Source: an uncultured Flavobacteriaceae bacterium
GTDB lineage: Bacteria > Bacteroidota > Bacteroidia > Flavobacteriales > Flavobacteriaceae
DNA: 64,000 bases
Direction: 5' to 3'
NCBI GenBank assembly: GCA_947493175.1
Contig: CANLQD010000001.1
Coordinates: forward strand, 496,001 to 560,000
Below, piece after piece: positions 4,581 to 12,334 of this stretch. Numbering within the stretch: the first letter of the stretch is position 1; every line of letters begins with the position of its first letter. A model generated the notes under the pieces. The model worked only from the letters and a program-made list of their open reading frames with translations. It did not search any database and was not told the origin of the DNA. The translations under genes and the position numbers were made by a program.

Positions 4581-5684
4581 ATGTTCAAAAAAGTAAGAAT
4601 CAATGCAGGAAAAGTAGGTTTGGTCTTCAAAAGAGGCGACTACCAAAACGTGATTACCCAAGGTACGCACTGGGTAGGCCTACGAAACATAGTAATGGTT
4701 TACGACCTTACCAAAGCCTTTGTGGCACCTATAGCATTGGAGATCTTGCTACAGGACCAAGGTTTGGAAGCCATGTTGCATATCATCGAAGTAAAGGATG
4801 CCGAATTGGCCTTGGTCTCCGAAAACGGAAACCTGAAACAAGTCCTTACCGCTGGCAAATATGCTTTCTGGAAAGGATTGATCAGCTACGAGTTCGTGAT
4901 GGCCGATTTGAGCAAAATCTACATCACCGAAGCCATCAATAAGGTGCTATTGAGCCATCCTCAGTTACGAGGGTATGTTCGTACGTTGGAAGTTGCGGCT
5001 TATGAAAAAGCCGTTCTTTTGGTCGATGATGTGTATGTTAAAACGCTGGAACCTGGTAGCTACCATTTCTGGAAAAACGATACCTCTATCAAAATTGCCA
5101 GAGCGGATATGCGTCAATTGCAATTGGAGATTTCAGGTCAGGAACTGTTGACCAAGGACAAGGCCGCCATTCGTATCAACTTTTATACGCAGTATAAAGT
5201 TGTTGCCATCGAAAAGGCCTTGTTAGGAAGCAAAGACTATGAAAAGCAATTGTACATTGCCATGCAACTGGTATTGCGTGCCTACATAGGTACTTATACC
5301 TTGGATGAGCTTTTGGAGCGCAAAGAAAGTATTGCGGAAGCGGTTTTTGCAGATATCAAAACAATAGCCACCGAATTAGGCGTGAAAGTTTTGAACTGTG
5401 GTATCCGTGATGTGATCCTAACCGGTGAAATGAAGGATATTATGAACCAGGTTTTGGTCGCTCAAAAAAGGGCGCAGGCGAATATCATTACCCGACGTGA
5501 AGAGACCGCATCCACCAGAAGTTTGCTGAACACCGCAAAACTGATGGAGGAAAACGAAATGCTCTTCAAGTTGAAGGAAATGGAATACGTTGAGAAAATC
5601 GCCGAAAGAATCGGTGAGATTACCGTCTCTGGTAACGGGGGTATGGTAAAGCAATTGAAGGAGATTTTCTCCGTCAATAAGTAG
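4581..5684 (+). CDS. Slipin-family SPFH protein, apparently soluble
   Basis: 367 residues of the slipin/band-7 type. The N-terminal hydrophobic anchor typical of membrane slipins is absent. The first part has three related segments of about 40 residues (5-44, 71-112, 138-180), each with a pattern of value-rich strand, G-x-Y/H-x-F/W and a trailing acidic residue. The SPFH core (about 185-300) and a charged helical C-terminus follow. ATG at 4581 is chosen over the GTG just before it. This soluble three-repeat slipin type is one I associate with RtcB-type RNA-repair neighbourhoods, which fits the adjacent tRNA genes. Its biochemical role is unknown. It ends in a terminator shared with the convergent gene. 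Confidence 0.82.
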   Translation: MFKKVRINAGKVGLVFKRGDYQNVITQGTHWVGLRNIVMVYDLTKAFVAPIALEILLQDQGLEAMLHIIEVKDAELALVSENGNLKQVLTAGKYAFWKGLISYEFVMADLSKIYITEAINKVLLSHPQLRGYVRTLEVAAYEKAVLLVDDVYVKTLEPGSYHFWKNDTSIKIARADMRQLQLEISGQELLTKDKAAIRINFYTQYKVVAIEKALLGSKDYEKQLYIAMQLVLRAYIGTYTLDELLERKESIAEAVFADIKTIATELGVKVLNCGIRDVILTGEMKDIMNQVLVAQKRAQANIITRREETASTRSLLNTAKLMEENEMLFKLKEMEYVEKIAERIGEITVSGNGGMVKQLKEIFSVNK

Positions 5685-5692
5685 GTTTTTAG

Positions 5693-5718
5693 AATGCGTC
5701 AGTGAGAACTGGCGCATT
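5693..5718. terminator. Bidirectional terminator
   Basis: aatgcgtcagt (5693-5703) / actggcgcatt (5708-5718), a near-perfect 11-bp stem followed by a T-run, between the convergent slipin and LOG-family genes. Confidence 0.75.
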
Positions 5719-5720
5719 TT

Positions 5721-6257
5721 TTATTTTGTAGGAAAATCAGCCCAAATAAGCTGTTCTAGTTCTTCCGGGTTTCTCACGATTTGAAACAAATCGTGTTCAT
5801 ATTTTGGAATCAAACTTGTTTTTAAACAATCGACTAAACCCCTCCAAATTGAGCCAACAAAATACAACTTGGGTCTTTCTCCTTTCGGTTCTTTACGAAT
5901 AATATCCAACGCTAAAAAAACCTCTGATAGCGTTCCTATGCCTCCCTTTTGTACAATAAAAATAGCAGTGCCTTCTATTAAAACTTCCAACCTTTTGAAT
6001 AATTTGTCCGTTACTATCGTTTGCGATAAATAAGTATTACCCTCCTCTGAGCCCACTTGTTTACAAGTTATCCCGACTGCAGTACCATTTGATTGCTGTA
6101 CGCCCTTGGAAACGGCTTCCATCATGCCTCCGTATCCACCGTTCTTTACGATAAAGCCCCGTTTGGCCAAAAATGCCCCTATTCCAACAGTCTCAAGATA
6201 CTCCTTGGATTTCCTATCATTTCCCGAGCCCCCAAAGAGTGCAGCGTATTTTTTCAT
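5721..6257 (-). CDS. LOG/SLOG-fold protein (TIGR00725/00730-like)
   Basis: 178 residues with a Rossmann-like LOG fold. The N-terminal FGGSG-x3-D loop and the GGYGGMMEA segment correspond to nucleotide-binding loops, and KGGIGTLSEVF (about 105-115) is the family PGGxGTxxE signature with a K in place of P; the Glu is kept. Family members hydrolyse nucleoside monophosphates at the base-ribose bond or simply bind nucleotides (SLOG). It is the last gene of a minus-strand operon behind the PRPP-synthetase-like gene with a 7-base gap, so a role around NMN, ADP-ribose or ribose-5-phosphate turnover is plausible. It is not known to make cytokinin here. Confidence 0.8.
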   Translation of the reverse strand: MKKYAALFGGSGNDRKSKEYLETVGIGAFLAKRGFIVKNGGYGGMMEAVSKGVQQSNGTAVGITCKQVGSEEGNTYLSQTIVTDKLFKRLEVLIEGTAIFIVQKGGIGTLSEVFLALDIIRKEPKGERPKLYFVGSIWRGLVDCLKTSLIPKYEHDLFQIVRNPEELEQLIWADFPTK

Positions 6258-6264
6258 TTCTAAA

Positions 6265-7023
6265 TCAGATTACTTTAAACTGAGTCACAAACGCATCCTC
6301 AATATCCTTATAGCTATTGGTGCAATACACATGGTCAATGGTTTCTTTTAGTTCCTCAAAACCATAATTGAACTGCGCATGGGTCACATAGAGGAACACT
6401 TTTGATGCGCCTTGTTTTTTGAGGGCCTCGGCCAAATATTTAAAGGTTCTGCCGCCATCGGCCAGATCATCGACAATGAGGCAATCCTTGCCTTTTACAT
6501 CGCCTTGAATACTTATTTGAGGTGTACCATTGACCCGTACTTTGTTCGAAGGCACCAAATCAGCTCCTAGCTTATCGGCAATCTCGTGGGTGGTTTTGTA
6601 TGCCCCGGCATCCGGACTCACCAAAACAGGATTACCAATATGCTGAAAGGCTTCTTGCACATATGTAAGATGCGATATTTTACTGGAATTATGGATCAAC
6701 GCCAAAGAAATAGGGCTATGTGGGTGTAAAATGTCCACCTTATCAAAATCCATAGAATTGATAAAGTTTGCGATTACCTTTAAATCGAACGATTCACTAG
6801 GATTGAAACGCCTGTCTGATCGCTGCCCGATCAAACAATAGATGGTCAAGGTTGCAGTAGCTGTTCTATTCATACGATTATCAGCATCCCATGCTTCTTT
6901 GATTGCTGCAATGGCAAATAGATCTTCATAACTATTGCCGCGTATGGCTACTTCAAGATTACCCGGTTCCAGAATTTTGGCAGTAACTTGTCCGTCCTTA
7001 AATTTAGTGACCGTATATTTCAT
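6265..7023 (-). CDS. Short PRPP-synthetase-like protein
   Basis: 252 residues, about 60 shorter than housekeeping ribose-phosphate pyrophosphokinase. The recognisable family features are GQRSDRRF (66-73, the ATP-site FRQDR-like element), HPHS (100-103), VSPDAGA (135-141) and the PRPP loop IVDDLADGGRTF (183-194). In standard enzymes that loop reads VDDMIDTAGT; here DGGRT replaces DTAGT, in the part that holds ribose-5-phosphate. The gene follows the NAMPT gene by 9 bases. It most simply supplies PRPP for NMN synthesis. Because of the altered sugar-phosphate loop, an ADP-ribose-pyrophosphate synthetase of the phage NARP1 type should also be considered. Confidence 0.82.
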   Translation of the reverse strand: MKYTVTKFKDGQVTAKILEPGNLEVAIRGNSYEDLFAIAAIKEAWDADNRMNRTATATLTIYCLIGQRSDRRFNPSESFDLKVIANFINSMDFDKVDILHPHSPISLALIHNSSKISHLTYVQEAFQHIGNPVLVSPDAGAYKTTHEIADKLGADLVPSNKVRVNGTPQISIQGDVKGKDCLIVDDLADGGRTFKYLAEALKKQGASKVFLYVTHAQFNYGFEELKETIDHVYCTNSYKDIEDAFVTQFKVI

Positions 7024-7032
7024 GGCATCTCA

Positions 7033-8505
7033 TTAGATTAAAACTGGTTCTTGCAACCTTTGATTGATACGTTCCCTGACTTCTTTGAGCGAGGTTCTGT
7101 TCAAGAATCTTCCATCTTCGAAAATGACCCTTAGCTCCCCTTCCTGTTCCTCGGCTTCAGTGACTTCATCTGTCATTACATAGTTGCCATTGACCTTATC
7201 AACTCGAATGAGACCTTTCGCAGATTTTTTAACCCCATCATCGGTAATAGGATCTTTGAAAATTTCCCTTCGTTCCCCATTTACGACCACCGATGTTGCT
7301 TTCATCGCAAACCCAAACGTATCCCTGGTGTTAAATTGATAGGTAAAAGATCCTATTCCCAAGACCACATTAGTGGTAGCAAAACCTTTTTCCGCCAAGC
7401 GTTCACATATTTGTTCGGCTCGAACCGTGGTAATGCTATCGCCGTAGATTGCCCCAATATGGGGATCTAGTACTTTAAAACCTTCTTTGTTGACGGTACC
7501 GCCGAAAACATCCCAAAGCAATTCGACTACTCCTTTTTCAGTAGGTGTTCCTTCGCCCATTGTTGCATTGGTGCCACAGATGATGTCCACCGGGTCTCCA
7601 CTATCTGGACGAATCACCAGTTTTCCGTCCCTTGCCAAAATCTCTTCCTTCAGCTTAGGAAGATAGTTGGTAAGTACCTTCCACAAATCCCATGTATCAC
7701 TTACTATGGACAGAATACCTGTGGGATAGGTTTTCATCAATTGTCGGAACGTTCCAATTTCATCATCCTTTGTGCCAGCGCACATCACCGAATGTTCCGT
7801 GGCATTCACAGAGCCGACTACGAAACCTTTTGCATCATAATACTTGCGTAGGCCACTTATAACAGGTAAGGTATCCGACCCCAAAAACACCGCCGCATGC
7901 CCCATACCGGAAACCACAGAGCTCTCAAAACCACCCATCCCCCGCATAGAGAAATCGTGTCCCTGAAAATCGATAAAGTTCAGATTTTCCGCATCGGTCT
8001 TTAATGCCCATTCTTTAAAGATCCGCTTGTAGTTAAGGGCAATGGATGCCGAGGTCATTGGTAGCCAAAGCATCGTTGATAGGATGGTTTCTAAAAAGTT
8101 GGTCACCCAGTAAAATGCCGGCTTGGTATTTACAATGGTGAGCATGGGCACACGAATAGACACTTCTTCACCCTCGGGCAAGGACTTTACCCGTATAGGC
8201 AAATAGCCTAAATCATGGAGTGCCTCAAAATGGGAGACATCATAGGCCGTATTCAGATATAACGATAATTCTTCTTGAATTTCTTTACAGACCGTCTCCT
8301 TAGGCTTTGAGAAAAAATTTTCCTCAAAATAATCATGAAGCCACTGCATTACATACTGCTGCCCAAAAGAAAGGACTTTATCACAACCCTTGGGAGCATA
8401 TTTGTTGCTTCTTGGTGTCCAGTTTGAGTACACCTCTTGCGTGCCCTTGGGGTATTGTTCGTGGTGTCCTGTCTTGTATCCATCTGTTAGTAGTAATGCA
8501 TTCAT
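7033..8505 (-). CDS. nadV: Nicotinamide phosphoribosyltransferase (NAMPT/NadV family)
   Basis: 490 residues, the normal length of the family. Catalytic features known from human NAMPT are present: TDGYK at 7-11 (Asp/Tyr of the nicotinamide site), the DF...RG element at 179-189, D211 in GSDT, the phosphorylated-type histidine H238 in NATEHS, and RPDSGDP at 299-305 with the arginine that holds phosphate. It converts nicotinamide and PRPP to NMN in the cytoplasm. It is first of a three-gene minus-strand operon, with the NrtR regulator upstream and palindromic candidate operators at 8628-8652 and 8681-8703. If the next gene makes ADP-ribose pyrophosphate, this enzyme could be a nicotinamide ADP-ribosyltransferase instead. 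Confidence 0.9.
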   Translation of the reverse strand: MNALLLTDGYKTGHHEQYPKGTQEVYSNWTPRSNKYAPKGCDKVLSFGQQYVMQWLHDYFEENFFSKPKETVCKEIQEELSLYLNTAYDVSHFEALHDLGYLPIRVKSLPEGEEVSIRVPMLTIVNTKPAFYWVTNFLETILSTMLWLPMTSASIALNYKRIFKEWALKTDAENLNFIDFQGHDFSMRGMGGFESSVVSGMGHAAVFLGSDTLPVISGLRKYYDAKGFVVGSVNATEHSVMCAGTKDDEIGTFRQLMKTYPTGILSIVSDTWDLWKVLTNYLPKLKEEILARDGKLVIRPDSGDPVDIICGTNATMGEGTPTEKGVVELLWDVFGGTVNKEGFKVLDPHIGAIYGDSITTVRAEQICERLAEKGFATTNVVLGIGSFTYQFNTRDTFGFAMKATSVVVNGERREIFKDPITDDGVKKSAKGLIRVDKVNGNYVMTDEVTEAEEQEGELRVIFEDGRFLNRTSLKEVRERINQRLQEPVLI

Positions 8506-8627
8506 AATTTTTGTTTTAAGTGGTTGGTGGTATAGGTGTAATGTTGAAACCTTAGATGATAACGTACTTTACCCAATTATATTTAAAGGCCATCAATTTC
8601 TCTATATTTCGCAAACCTGGTTTTATT

Positions 8628-8652
8628 TATTTGTGTATTTATTACGCAAATA
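8628..8652. promoter_or_regulatory. Candidate NrtR operator
   Basis: A 25-base inverted repeat, half-sites tatttgtgta and tacgcaaata separated by tttat, with one mismatched pair. It lies 123 bases upstream of the NAMPT start. Similar half-site pairs occur at 8681-8703 and 9608-9630, and nowhere else that I noticed. Confidence 0.6.
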
Positions 8653-8680
8653 TAAAATGTAGCTTTGAGCCACACAAGAT

Positions 8681-8703
8681 ATTTTGCGTTTTTTTTACAC
8701 AAA
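8681..8703. promoter_or_regulatory. Second candidate NrtR operator
   Basis: Half-sites attttgcgt and acacaaat around a T-run, a diverged version of the palindrome at 8628-8652. It lies just past the end of the regulator gene. Confidence 0.4.
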
Positions 8704-8729
8704 TTAAATTTTACAGGAATAAGAGGAAA

Positions 8730-9404
8730 CTAGATTTCGAAGATTATCCCCTCTTTTTTCAACTGGAAATAGCGCTTCTTATTAAAGCTGAAAAGGCTGG
8801 CAGGCCTTCCAGGGCCAAAAGAAACCTTCTCATCCAACTCGTCCAAAACTTTTAGGCTGGTAATTTTCTTTTTGAAATTTCTTCGGTCGATATCCCGATT
8901 TAACAAAGTCGTGTAGAGTTTCTCCAAATCGGAAAAAGGGAACTTTTTATCGAGTAATTCAAATCCGATAGGCTCATAAGTAATTTTGCTTTGCAATCTT
9001 TCGATGGCAATTTTTAGGATTTTTTTGTGGTCAAAAGCCAGTTTTGGTAATTTCTGAATGTTAAACCATTGGGCCTCCTTGGCATCTGTAGAGGCACTCA
9101 ATTTAAAGGCGTTTGGTTTAACCAAACCAAAATAGGCCACGGATACCACCCTACACCTTGGGTCTCGCCCTACATCACCAAAGGTGTATAACTGTTCGAG
9201 GTAATTTATTTTGACACCCGTCTCCTCGGACAGTTCTCTTTGAACAGCCTCCTCTAGATTCTCCTTTTCCAATACAAATCCCCCTGGTAACGCCCAGGCA
9301 TCTTTATAAGGTTTGTACTTACGCCTGACGAGCAATACGGATATGTTCCCTGACTCATACCCAAATACTACGGCGTCTACGGTAAGCTGAATTTTGTTTT
9401 TCAT
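8730..9404 (-). CDS. nrtR: NrtR-type Nudix transcriptional regulator of NAD metabolism
   Basis: 224 residues. The N-terminal Nudix domain has a complete Nudix box (GGFVLEKE ... RELSEETGV, about 41-64). The C-terminal domain of about 80 residues is the winged-helix typical of NrtR, with KFPFSDLEKLY and RNFKKKI segments. NrtR proteins repress NAD salvage genes and release DNA when ADP-ribose or related ligands rise. The intact Nudix box suggests that it might also hydrolyse ADP-ribose. Linkage to NAMPT on the same strand, 224 bases downstream, and three palindromic sites support local control of the salvage operon and of itself. Confidence 0.88.
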   Translation of the reverse strand: MKNKIQLTVDAVVFGYESGNISVLLVRRKYKPYKDAWALPGGFVLEKENLEEAVQRELSEETGVKINYLEQLYTFGDVGRDPRCRVVSVAYFGLVKPNAFKLSASTDAKEAQWFNIQKLPKLAFDHKKILKIAIERLQSKITYEPIGFELLDKKFPFSDLEKLYTTLLNRDIDRRNFKKKITSLKVLDELDEKVSFGPGRPASLFSFNKKRYFQLKKEGIIFEI

Positions 9405-9906
9405 ATGGAGCTGTATTTTGCTACTATTTTTTGTAAAGTATCTCTACGTTGTTGAACACAAATTAGCTATAGATAAAGCAAGCATTTGTTTGAATCGAAC
9501 TCCTTAAAATCGTTGGCGTTGTTTTTGACAATTCCAATGAAAATTAAACCCACAAACAACAGTTTGTACAGCGCAGCGAACAGACTTATTCGCTTGCCGT
9601 ATTTTCATATGCGTAGATATAACACAAATATACGTAAGTGCATATTTTTTCTATAATTGGAAACAACTTTCCTTTAAAGAAATCCTGAAATACGCTTATT
9701 CCGAAGTTCACCCTTTCCAGTTGCTATCTCAAAGGCGACTACTAGTTTTCAATTTTGACTTTTTTATAAGTTAAATTTTTGATTTAAAGCAGGTTATGCC
9801 CATTTCTGCTGTCAGGTATCCCCATAATTTAGTATCTTGTTATAGGCAGCTTATCGAGCATATCGGCAAGCTTTCAAGCATCTCGAAATCACCTAAAAGA
9901 CACGTC
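9405..9906. other. Intergenic region between divergent nrtR and RraA-like genes
   Basis: About 500 bases with no supported gene. It carries the palindromic site at 9608-9630 and should hold the promoters of nrtR (minus) and the RraA-like gene (plus). In-frame codons upstream of 9907 do not resemble the homologous protein at 14043-14978, so they are left out of the coding region. Confidence 0.6.
9608..9630. promoter_or_regulatory. Third candidate NrtR operator
   Basis: tatgcgta and acacaaata half-sites in inverted orientation, 204 bases upstream of the nrtR start. Its resemblance to the site at 8628-8652 suggests autoregulation. Confidence 0.45.
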
Positions 9907-10854
9907 ATGAAGTACCTCTATGGAATCCTTTTTTTTATGGTTGTAACCCTTTTTTACCATCTTCACGCCCAACAAATCAGCAAAGAAGAACTCGTCTTTC
10001 TAACTCCCGAGTGGACCGGGGAACGCTTCCCAGACGGAAGGCCCAAGGTATCGAATGCCCTTCTTAACCGAATGAAGTCAGTGACCTTGGAAGAAGCTTG
10101 GGCCGTTCTCAAAGGAGCCAATTTCAAGTACCAATATGCGGAGGATTGGCGGACCATTAATCCGGACAGTGTTTTGGTAGGAAGGGCGGTGACCGCCGTT
10201 TTTGTTCCGGGACGCCCAGATATACACCGCGCCATTGATGACCGAGGCCATAAGGAAGACGGTCGTATCAAATCCCAAAATGCGTGGACGATTGATTTAT
10301 TGGTCAAAGGGGACGTGTATGTGGTGGACCAATTCGGTGCTCATATTGATGGCCCTACCATCGGAGACAACCTTGGCAACTCCATTTATGCAAAAACAGG
10401 GAACGGTATTGTCTATGACGGGGCCCTTCGGGATATTGACGGACTTAAAGAAATTGAGGGCTTTACCTCTTTTTTTCGTTCCTACCACCCATCGCACCAT
10501 CTGAACGATCCGGACGGAGCGCTCAACACCACGCTTGTCGGTATTAATACCCCTACCCGTATCGGAATGGCGACCGTAATGCCAGGCGATGTGGTATTGG
10601 GAAGGGATGGCGGGGTTATTTTTATTCCTCCGCACCTTGCGGAGAAAGTGGTGAAAACCTCAGAAATCGTTCGGCTTCGCGATATGTTCGGACACCAACG
10701 TCTACGGGAGCAGAAATATACCCCAGGCCAAATTGATAGCCGATGGAGCGATGAAATTGAAAAAGACTTCTCAAAATGGTTGAACGACCATATCGATGAG
10801 CTTCCGGTACCCAAAGAACAGATTCAAGAACTTTTAAAGACCAGAACCTGGTGA
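9907..10854 (+). CDS. Exported RraA-family protein (HMG/CHA aldolase-like)
   Basis: 315 residues from the ATG at 9907, which gives a clean signal peptide (MKYLYGILFFMVVTLFYHLHAQ). An N-terminal segment with WTGERFPDGRPKVS is followed by an RraA-type core with the GDNLGNSIYAKTGNGIVYDG and RDIDG segments; the G-x-R-D-x motif is characteristic of RraA-like 4-hydroxy-4-methyl-2-oxoglutarate aldolases, metal-dependent retro-aldolases that release pyruvate. A close paralog lies at 14043-14978. Location outside the cytoplasm is unusual for this family. It is divergent from nrtR and convergent with a dehydratase gene. Substrate unknown; cleavage of a 2-keto-3-deoxy sugar acid is inferred from the neighbours. 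Confidence 0.8.
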   Translation: MKYLYGILFFMVVTLFYHLHAQQISKEELVFLTPEWTGERFPDGRPKVSNALLNRMKSVTLEEAWAVLKGANFKYQYAEDWRTINPDSVLVGRAVTAVFVPGRPDIHRAIDDRGHKEDGRIKSQNAWTIDLLVKGDVYVVDQFGAHIDGPTIGDNLGNSIYAKTGNGIVYDGALRDIDGLKEIEGFTSFFRSYHPSHHLNDPDGALNTTLVGINTPTRIGMATVMPGDVVLGRDGGVIFIPPHLAEKVVKTSEIVRLRDMFGHQRLREQKYTPGQIDSRWSDEIEKDFSKWLNDHIDELPVPKEQIQELLKTRTW

Positions 10855-10945
10855 TTAAGGTCAGTTCAATACAAATAAAAGACAGCCTATCATGTAAATT
10901 GTCAAGTCGTAGGATACTTACTCATATCAAATAACCCTTTATTCA

Positions 10946-10985
10946 TTTCTTTTGCTTGTCCAAAAGAAACGAACCAAAAAAAAGG
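10946..10985. repeat. Interspersed palindromic repeat / terminator
   Basis: tttcttttg (10946-10954) / caaaagaaa (10961-10969) with loop cttgtc, followed by a gaaccaaaaaaaagg tail, between two convergent genes. I recall closely similar sequence as a dispersed repeat in many flavobacterial genomes; here it may also serve as a bidirectional terminator. Confidence 0.55.
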
Positions 10986-11024
10986 AGCAAACGTTGCCTT
11001 TAATAATGTTGTTTTAGCTATTGT

Positions 11025-12302
11025 TTATTCAAAGAACGGTACTCCCTTAACGGCATATTTACGCATACCCTCTTCATTGATTTCAACGCCGATTCCCGGT
11101 TTTTCCGATAACGGGATAAAGCCATCTTCAACCATGGGGCCATCAAAAGTTACGATTTCCTTGAACATGGGATTCTTATGAAAATAAATCTGCCATTCCA
11201 ACACCATAAAATTAGGGATGGAGGCACATACATGACAGGAGGCCATCGCCCCGAGATAGGAAGCGACCATATGCGGTGAGAAGGGCACATAATACAGATT
11301 GGCCAAATTAGCGATGCGTTGCGCCTCTCCAAGTCCGCCAGCCTTCTGCAAATCGGGCATTACAATATCGACCGCCCCGGCTTCTAACAACGGCCTAAAT
11401 CCGTAGGCGAGGTAATGGTTCTCCCCGGCACAAATCGGGGTGCTGGTCGATTCGGTAATCTTTTTATAAGCCGCGACGTTTTCGGCAGGAATCGGTTCTT
11501 CGAGCCACATCATATTCAGAGGTTCCAATACCTTGGCCACCCGTTCCCCGGAAGTAGTATCATAGCGCCCATGCATATCGGCGCAGATATCAATGTTCGG
11601 ACCCACTGCCTCTCTTGCAGCGGCCATTTGATCGTACATGCGTTGTATCTCCGCCGGGCTCGCCGTCCAATTGTATTTGTCGTATTTATTGGGGTCATTG
11701 CCTTGGTCCAAATCGAACTTCACAGCGGTAAACCCCATATCCACCGCTTCCTTTGCCGATTGGGCGAAATCCTCCGGCCCTGGCAGCTTGTTCTGGTAGA
11801 GAGCGGTATCCATATATACCCGAATGCGATCTCGGAATTTTCCGCCCAGTAGTTGATAAACGGGTAAATCCAAAGCCTTACCGGCCAAATCCCATAAGGC
11901 AGATTCGACCGCTGTCAATACCGATACGTACATCCCCGCCTGTGCCCCTTCAAAAAAACCCCTTCTTCTAAGATCCTCGAACAAGCGATGTACGTTCAAA
12001 GGGTTCTTTCCTTTTAACCGCTCGCCAAAAATCTTTACCAAGTGATAGGTTCCAGGAGTGGCATCGACACCTTCGCCATGGCCTACAATATCCTGATTGG
12101 AGTAGATTTTCACAAACAGGCTGTGTCCGCCACGGATGTAACCGCATTTGATATCGGTAATTTTTAATTCGGACGGTGCCGAACGTTTCGATATTCTATC
12201 TACGGCCTGTTCATATTCTCTCCCATAACTCGCAAAAGGCATCCCCGCAAACGCTGCGGTAGCTGCTGCCTTGCCCAAAAAGCTTCTTCTTGAATTCTTC
12301 AT
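11025..12302 (-). CDS. Exported enolase-superfamily (mandelate racemase-type) sugar-acid dehydratase
   Basis: 425 residues. The N-terminus SRRSFLGKAAATAAFAG is a Tat-type signal, so the folded enzyme is exported. The barrel residues are complete: K195-x-D197 on strand 2, metal ligands D242, E268 and E294, D317 with H344 as the general-acid/base dyad, and H244 in DMHGR, as in galactonate dehydratase-type enzymes. It should abstract the alpha proton of an aldonate or similar acid and eliminate water to give a 2-keto-3-deoxy acid. It is upstream of the BASS transporter gene on the same strand (32-base gap after the transporter). Exact substrate unknown. Confidence 0.87.
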   Translation of the reverse strand: MKNSRRSFLGKAAATAAFAGMPFASYGREYEQAVDRISKRSAPSELKITDIKCGYIRGGHSLFVKIYSNQDIVGHGEGVDATPGTYHLVKIFGERLKGKNPLNVHRLFEDLRRRGFFEGAQAGMYVSVLTAVESALWDLAGKALDLPVYQLLGGKFRDRIRVYMDTALYQNKLPGPEDFAQSAKEAVDMGFTAVKFDLDQGNDPNKYDKYNWTASPAEIQRMYDQMAAAREAVGPNIDICADMHGRYDTTSGERVAKVLEPLNMMWLEEPIPAENVAAYKKITESTSTPICAGENHYLAYGFRPLLEAGAVDIVMPDLQKAGGLGEAQRIANLANLYYVPFSPHMVASYLGAMASCHVCASIPNFMVLEWQIYFHKNPMFKEIVTFDGPMVEDGFIPLSEKPGIGVEINEEGMRKYAVKGVPFFE

Positions 12303-12334
12303 CTATTTCCTATTTTCATGTTCTTTTGGGGGAA

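Noticed and set aside
1..5700. Prophage or integrative element boundaries
   Set aside because: No integrase, transposase, capsid or conjugation gene and no convincing att-type repeat was found, although the tRNA array itself resembles phage cargo.
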